Below are positions 59,709 to 64,000 of a stretch of DNA of 64,000 nucleotides, one piece after another. The notes under the pieces are model-generated. The model searched no databases. It saw only the letters and a list, made by a program, of their open reading frames with translations, and was not told the DNA's origin. The position numbers and the translations under genes are program-made. Each line of letters starts with the position of its first letter. The stretch's first letter is position 1. The DNA lies in contig NC_081543.1 in the NCBI RefSeq assembly GCF_901000735.1, forward strand, positions 29,348,771-29,412,770, read 5' to 3'. The DNA is from Corylus avellana (taxonomy: Eukaryota; Streptophyta; Magnoliopsida; Fagales; Betulaceae).

Positions 59709-60473
59709 ATGGCCTCTACTCAATATTTGTTCATCCTTGCAATCATAGCAATTCTTGTCCCTTCAATTTTGGCCACAGAGTTTGTGGTGGTTGGTGATGA
59801 CAAGGGTTGGACCATTAACTTTATTTGATTACCAAGCCTGGACTCAGGGAAAGGAGTTCCAAGTTGGTGACACACTTGGTAAATTAATTCTATTAACTTT
59901 ATGTGATATGTCTTGTCTTCAACTTCCCTGTATATATTTCTTGTGTAATCTTTTAATTTATTTATCCATATGTGATATATGTTTTATTTTTTTAAGGCGC
60001 TTGCACGTATAGTTTTCCCTAACTTTTAGGCCGTCTTGTTTTTATGGGTTGCTAGTGGATATGTTTGTTTCTTATTGTGTTTTTAAAAAATTCTTACTAA
60101 AAAAGGAAATTACCAGTGTATATATATGTGGGTGGCATGGTGATATTTTACTCAAAACTGCTTACACAAATATTCTCCAAATCTTGGAAAATTATAATTG
60201 GCAAGTATATTTCTTTTTAGTTTGATTGATGATGGAAGAAACAAATATTTGGTGCAGTTTTCAAGTATAAAGAGGGAGCCCATAATGTATTTAAAGTTAA
60301 TTCAACTGGCTTTCAACAATGCATGTATGGCATTGGCAGCAACTGAGACCCTGACTAGTGGAAATGATGTGATTAAGCTTACAACTCCGGGAAGACAATG
60401 GTATATTTGTGGTGTTCCTAAGCATTGTGAAGAAGAAAACCAGAAGCTTGTCATAACAGTACTGCCTCAAATA
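59709..60473 (+). pseudogene. Phytocyanin (plantacyanin/stellacyanin-like), frameshifted, joined to peptide copy 4
   Basis: Exon 1 (59709-59878) encodes a signal peptide (MASTQYLFILAIIAILVPS) and the start of the blue-copper fold (VGDDKGWTINF). A 4-nt duplication after that Phe codon then causes a stop, and the rest (DYQAWTQGKEFQVGDTL) is in another frame. Exon 2 from 60258 has GAHNVFKVNSTGFQQC with the first His ligand. A further indel before ALAATETLTSGNDV shifts frame again. WYICGVPKHC holds the Cys and His ligands, followed by Gln as probable axial ligand. Phytocyanins are secreted or membrane-anchored copper proteins. After VITVLPQIM the frame runs directly into peptide-family sequence. 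Dead as a phytocyanin. Confidence 0.82.
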
Positions 60474-60710
60474 ATGTCTCGATCTCTCCATCCTTTGCCA
60501 CTTCCCTCTAGACTTCTCTTTTTCTCTCCATATGACGATGGTAGACAACGAGCGACAGGAACTCACAGTGCGCAAAAGAAAGAACTGAAAAAATGTAATA
60601 AAAAATGCGAAGAGGAATACAAGAAGAATTGTAAAGATTTTGAGTATAGCGTAGCTAAAGCCACACGAGTTCATTGCCATGAAAAGTGCAATGAATTACA
60701 TGGCTTATAA
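60474..60710 (+). pseudogene. Small Cys-rich peptide, copy 4, without its own signal peptide
   Basis: From SRSLHPLPLPSRLLFFSP onward the sequence follows the peptide family and stays open to the stop at 60708-60710. It has CNKKC and CHEKC pairs separated by 23 residues plus one extra Cys between them. It lacks the family's ATG, signal peptide and TATA block, which are replaced by phytocyanin exon 2 in the same frame. The only signal peptide available is that of phytocyanin exon 1, which is out of frame because of indels. It may be a pseudogene, or an expressed chimera if a shorter transcript starts in exon 2. Confidence 0.65.
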
Positions 60711-61200
60711 TAATTGTACTATTAGTTGCAGAGTCCATGAACATTAATAATGGATCTAGTATAGGTCTCTAGTAGGATTTCATAATATTTCCCTAATATA
60801 ACCCATAATCATAATAATTGCATGTATGATATATATATATATATTTTACATGTCCACACAAAGAAAGAGGAAAGGGACTCGAATTAGTGACATTCGCATT
60901 ATGTAATAAGCAATATATACTATTTGTTTACAATCTCTTATCAAGGGGATTCTTATTACAATCTCTTTATTTTAGGCATATTATGTAATAATTTTGGATT
61001 GTAGTCTCCTCATTAGTAGGCGATTCTGTACTATTTGTTTTTGCAGAATAAGTTGTAATCCGTTCTATAAAAAGGATGTATACGCCATATGGAAAATCAA
61101 AGAGTGAAAAAACATCAATTACTTTATGAACCATTAGAGGTTGATCTTATTTATTTATTTATTTTTCCATCGAAGTGATCATTAAAATCAAAGAGTGAAA
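60711..61200 (+). other. Conserved 3' region of the peptide family, copy 4
   Basis: Shares TTGCAGAGTCCATGAACA, ATAAGTTGTAATCC and ATGGAAAATCAAAGAGTG with the other copies. A minus-strand SINE fragment (60843-60908; ACATGTCCACACAAAGAAAG, ACTCGAATTAGTGACATTCG) is inserted. A (TA)n lies at about 61221-61239. Confidence 0.6.
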
Positions 61201-61458
61201 AATATCCCCTCGAAGAGGTTAATATATATATATATATATTTCCTTTTATTGTTTGATTTCAAAGGATAGAAACCCTTGGATTCCTATCATCTGGCATTAT
61301 GGACTTTCGATTTTCTTGTGTTTTTCTTTTTCGTTTTATTTTGTTGATCCCTTTAAAAAACTCAAAGAAATTTGATGAGTGTGAACGTGATCGTATGCGT
61401 AGTTGTGCTACAATGTGAGTTAAAGTTGTTTGGGTGCTTTGGTACTTGTTGTGGGTGA

Positions 61459-62523
61459 GTGTGTAATACCCCGATAAAACACAAGTTTTTAAAAGGTTAA
61501 TTATTTACTATAAAGTGATTAATATTTTCTTAAAACAAGATTTTATAACCCAAGGCCCAAACCCCTTGTGAGTAGCCCAACTCCTTGGACCCTTTTAAGC
61601 AAAACCCTAGACACCCACTCCCTGACCGAAAGTACGCTAGGAGGATCACCTGAACGTACGCTCTTGACCTAAGTATGATCATACGCTAGGGGGACCACCA
61701 CGAGCGTTTGTTGACTAGTCTTTGGGCCAGGGGGTAATATCCAAACGTGCATCTGAACCCTTTTATCCATTTGGTAATTGTATGCGAAGTATGCAAATAT
61801 TCTCCCCATAGTACTCGAACGTTCGCTGACAACTCTGAAAAGTAATTTTAACATATTCTCCATCTTTTCAGAGGAGAGCATGCCCCAAGCCCCTATATAA
61901 ACCCTCATTTCGAACCTCAGCCAATCCTCACACCAAGAAACCCTAACCTTAGAAGTGATGAGTGACTTTGGAGGAGAAGGAGGAAGCCTTGGTGGAGTTT
62001 TGCCATCGTCAAGGTAGTTTCTTGTTCATTCCCTTATTCTTAATGTTGTACTTACTATTTTCGTAGTATTACAAGTGTTAAAGATACCTTGACTAATTAT
62101 TGTATCAATTTTCTTTAAAGGACCAAGAATGTTTTAAAAAGTTTTTTTAACCCGCCTTTGATTTCTTTAGAGTTGGATGCTAGCATGTTTTGTATTGTTC
62201 ACATTCCTATTAGGGGCGTAGGATGAGATTTACCACACCCTACAAGCATAAGACCATGTTTGGGGCTTTTGGTCAAGAATTTCTACTCTCTGGCCGAAGG
62301 TATGCACATAGGGCTGAGCGTTCGCCCAAGGAGCAGGACGTACACCCAGTGACCCAAATATGTGAGCTTAGGGTTTTGGCGACCCCCTTTCATTAGGTAA
62401 AACTTATTATGTCACTCGGAGAGTTTTCTAGTACTACATATAACGATATGTCGTGTTTTGTTATAGTAGAGATTTGTGATGTTGGAGAACTCGAGCGAGC
62501 GCGCGAGGTAAACAAACACTTAC
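61459..62523 (+). mobile_element. Probable Ty3/gypsy LTR and leader, cut by gap
   Basis: Begins TGTAATACCCCGATAAAAC, a start seen in many plant gypsy LTRs. It has a TATA-like CCTATATAAACC at about 61890-61901 followed by AAACCCTAACC and GC-rich words. No coding domain is visible before the gap at 62524, so the call rests on composition and ends only. Confidence 0.45.
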
Positions 62524-62623
62524 NNNNNNNNNNNNNNNNNNNNNNNNNNNNNNNNNNNNNNNNNNNNNNNNNNNNNNNNNNNNNNNNNNNNNNNNNNNNN
62601 NNNNNNNNNNNNNNNNNNNNNNN
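62524..62623. other. Assembly gap (100 N)
   Basis: Exactly 100 N, a placeholder for unknown length between the gypsy-type LTR and a Helitron-like segment. Confidence 0.98.
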
Positions 62624-63614
62624 TTTATTTGTATTAAAATATAATAGGTATTACACCAAAAATATTAAAATTTTATGCTAATTTTATATTAATACTTTGA
62701 TAATCAAAATTCATGTTTTCTTGCCTTTTTTTTTTTTTTTTCTTTATGCTTTTCATTTTAAACTACACATATGGGACGAATTTAGGTTGTTTTTAATTTA
62801 TTTTTTAGATTAAGGGAAGATTGAAATGATTTATTTGATTGCATTAAATATTGAGTGAAAGATTTTGTTATTTTTGTATCCATAAAAACAAAAAAAGATT
62901 TGTTATTTTGCTTTGTATTATTTTTTAAATGTCCAGAATTTTATGAGTTTTATTTGTATTGAAATATAATATGTATTACACAAAAACTTATTCGGTTTAG
63001 GGTTACTCTCAGTTTTTCTACCATTCTCAATATATTGTTATAGGGTTTAGGGTTACTCTTTCCTTATTTTCTGTTCTAATTTATATATTAATTTTCATTC
63101 AAATTTCTTATTGTTCTTTTGTAAATTTAATTGACTTTGTTGTTCATTATGTTTTTTTGTGTTCCAATATTCCTTCTACGATTTTTTATCCCTTTCTTTG
63201 ATAAAAGAAATAAAACTACTCCTATGAGAATAAATATTTTAATATGTTTTATGGGTCTTATGATTTAAAGGTCTTATGTTTTAACTCATTCCAGCTGGTT
63301 TTAAATTACACATATGAGAATTTTTTTAATATGTTTTAATTTAAATGGATTAAACTAAAATTATATATGGTTCTTATGATAGTATATTTTTATGTGATTT
63401 ATATTTTCATGCAAACTTATGTGTCATTGTGTCACTATGTTCAACAATATACTGTTGAATAACCTTTTGTATTTTTTTTTTATTGAAATAGGCATGATAG
63501 TTTTTTTTACACAATTTTTTTGACCTATAATAAAAAATACAATGGAGATGTGTTTTAAGTTTTAAAATCAAATTATAATGAATAATCCCGCGCATAGTGC
63601 GGATTCTAAGCTAG
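62624..63614 (+). mobile_element. Helitron-like element, 3' end (5' end not seen)
   Basis: The segment ends with a GC hairpin CCGCGCATAGTGCGG (63588-63602), then ATTCTAAG and CTAG, followed by T, which is the Helitron 3' terminus (hairpin about 10 nt before CTRR, insertion before T). The interior is very A/T-rich and non-coding, with a direct repeat of TTTGTATTRAAATATAATA (62625 and 62953). The 5' TC end is probably in the gap. Confidence 0.75.
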
Positions 63615-63660
63615 TAACTAATAATTATACTGTTTGTTGCGGTGTCTATGAACACCAATT
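63615..63660 (+). repeat. Remnant of the peptide-family 3' region
   Basis: AATTATACTGTTTGTTGCGG and TCTATGAACACCAAT match the block just after the stop codon in the four peptide copies, so a fifth unit once existed here; its coding part was lost or lies beyond the Helitron and gap. Confidence 0.6.
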
Positions 63661-63836
63661 TGGGAAAACACGTAATTTGCACTTTTCAACATCAATATGC
63701 AGCGTCAATTTGGCCAGTTCAATTTTAAAACCCATCTTCTGATCAGCTATTTGGGCATTGAACTGTGATACATCGAGTATAGCTTCTTTGTCGACCCAAA
63801 TAAAATAATCACAACCACGATCATCTTCTTTCTGCA
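63646..63836 (-). pseudogene. zf-GRF-type protein, one exon (partial)
   Basis: After an acceptor ATATGCAG (63837) the minus strand encodes KEDDRGCDYFIWVDKE and about 45 charged residues to a stop at 63646. The CxYFxWVD motif is the end of a GRF-type zinc finger common in plant transposon-linked and small nuclear proteins. The upstream exon holding the earlier Cys residues is not found in the remaining 160 bp and may lie outside the window. Whether it is a gene or a fragment cannot be told. Confidence 0.5.
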
Positions 63837-64000
63837 TATTTCACAAAGGAGAATTAGTCACTAATTATGTAAATATACTACGAATTTTGCACTCAATATG
63901 AGTGTTAATAATTTTTACACTAACACTAATTAACTCATCATATACAAATATTTAGTGTGCAACACCAAAGAGACCAGATAAACGGATCCGTCTACCCTAA
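63837..64000. other. Possible intron of the zf-GRF protein, to window end
   Basis: AT-rich, no open frame of note. It is consistent with intron sequence upstream of the exon at 63836-63646. Confidence 0.35.

Overview
The window is nuclear DNA from a dicot plant, probably a woody rosid (an inference). The evidence is spliced plant genes (a CYP76-type cytochrome P450, a GRF transcription factor with a miR396 site, a sugar-phosphate/phosphate translocator), a nuclear tRNA-Val(AAC), and a dense load of plant transposable elements. There is no bacterial-style operon structure. Two runs of exactly 100 N (42012-42111, 62524-62623) are scaffold gaps.

Layout. 1-6600: the 3' half of a Tat/Retand-like Ty3/gypsy element, made of a decayed integrase, tandem repeats, a long antisense ORF and the 3' LTR. 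Its antisense ORF is interrupted by a 1.2-kb block holding a minus-strand TRIM, a Cassandra-type LTR with a 5S rRNA-like segment, and inverted LTR arms. 7548-12040: an intact two-exon CYP76-like gene (minus) and a broken P450 fragment. 13343-16971: a five-coding-exon gene for an 825-aa plant protein that I do not recognise, preceded by a tRNA-Val gene at 17174. 17814-18370: a 5'-truncated LINE with 12-bp target duplications. 19723-20552: a short GRF gene (207 aa). 20553-30300: mostly transposons, including two Mutator-like foldback elements with perfect 9-bp target duplications, SINEs, and a short-LTR retroelement. 30307-31377: an intronless phosphate translocator. 34500-64000: a repeat-rich cluster of a small secreted cysteine-rich peptide family. 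It has four copies plus remnants, mixed with two near-identical chimeric LINEs, an almost intact hAT transposon, a CACTA element nested in a foldback element, MITEs, a phytocyanin pseudogene fused to the fourth peptide copy, a gypsy-type LTR, a Helitron 3' end, and one exon of a zf-GRF protein.

The most interesting unexplained content is the peptide family. Copies share a TATA box about 84 bp before the ATG, a signal peptide, a proline-rich middle and a C-terminal C-x3-C...C-x3-C helix pair like that of alpha-hairpinins. Only the copy at 57837-58172 is fully open. Copy 1 has a premature stop, copy 2 a 4-nt CT-microsatellite frameshift, and copy 4 has lost its signal region to a phytocyanin fusion. 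Repeated copies of the same flanking DNA act as natural empty sites that date and confirm several insertions. The two LINE copies meet at a gap in a way that suggests either a tandem duplication or a false (haplotypic) duplication in the assembly.
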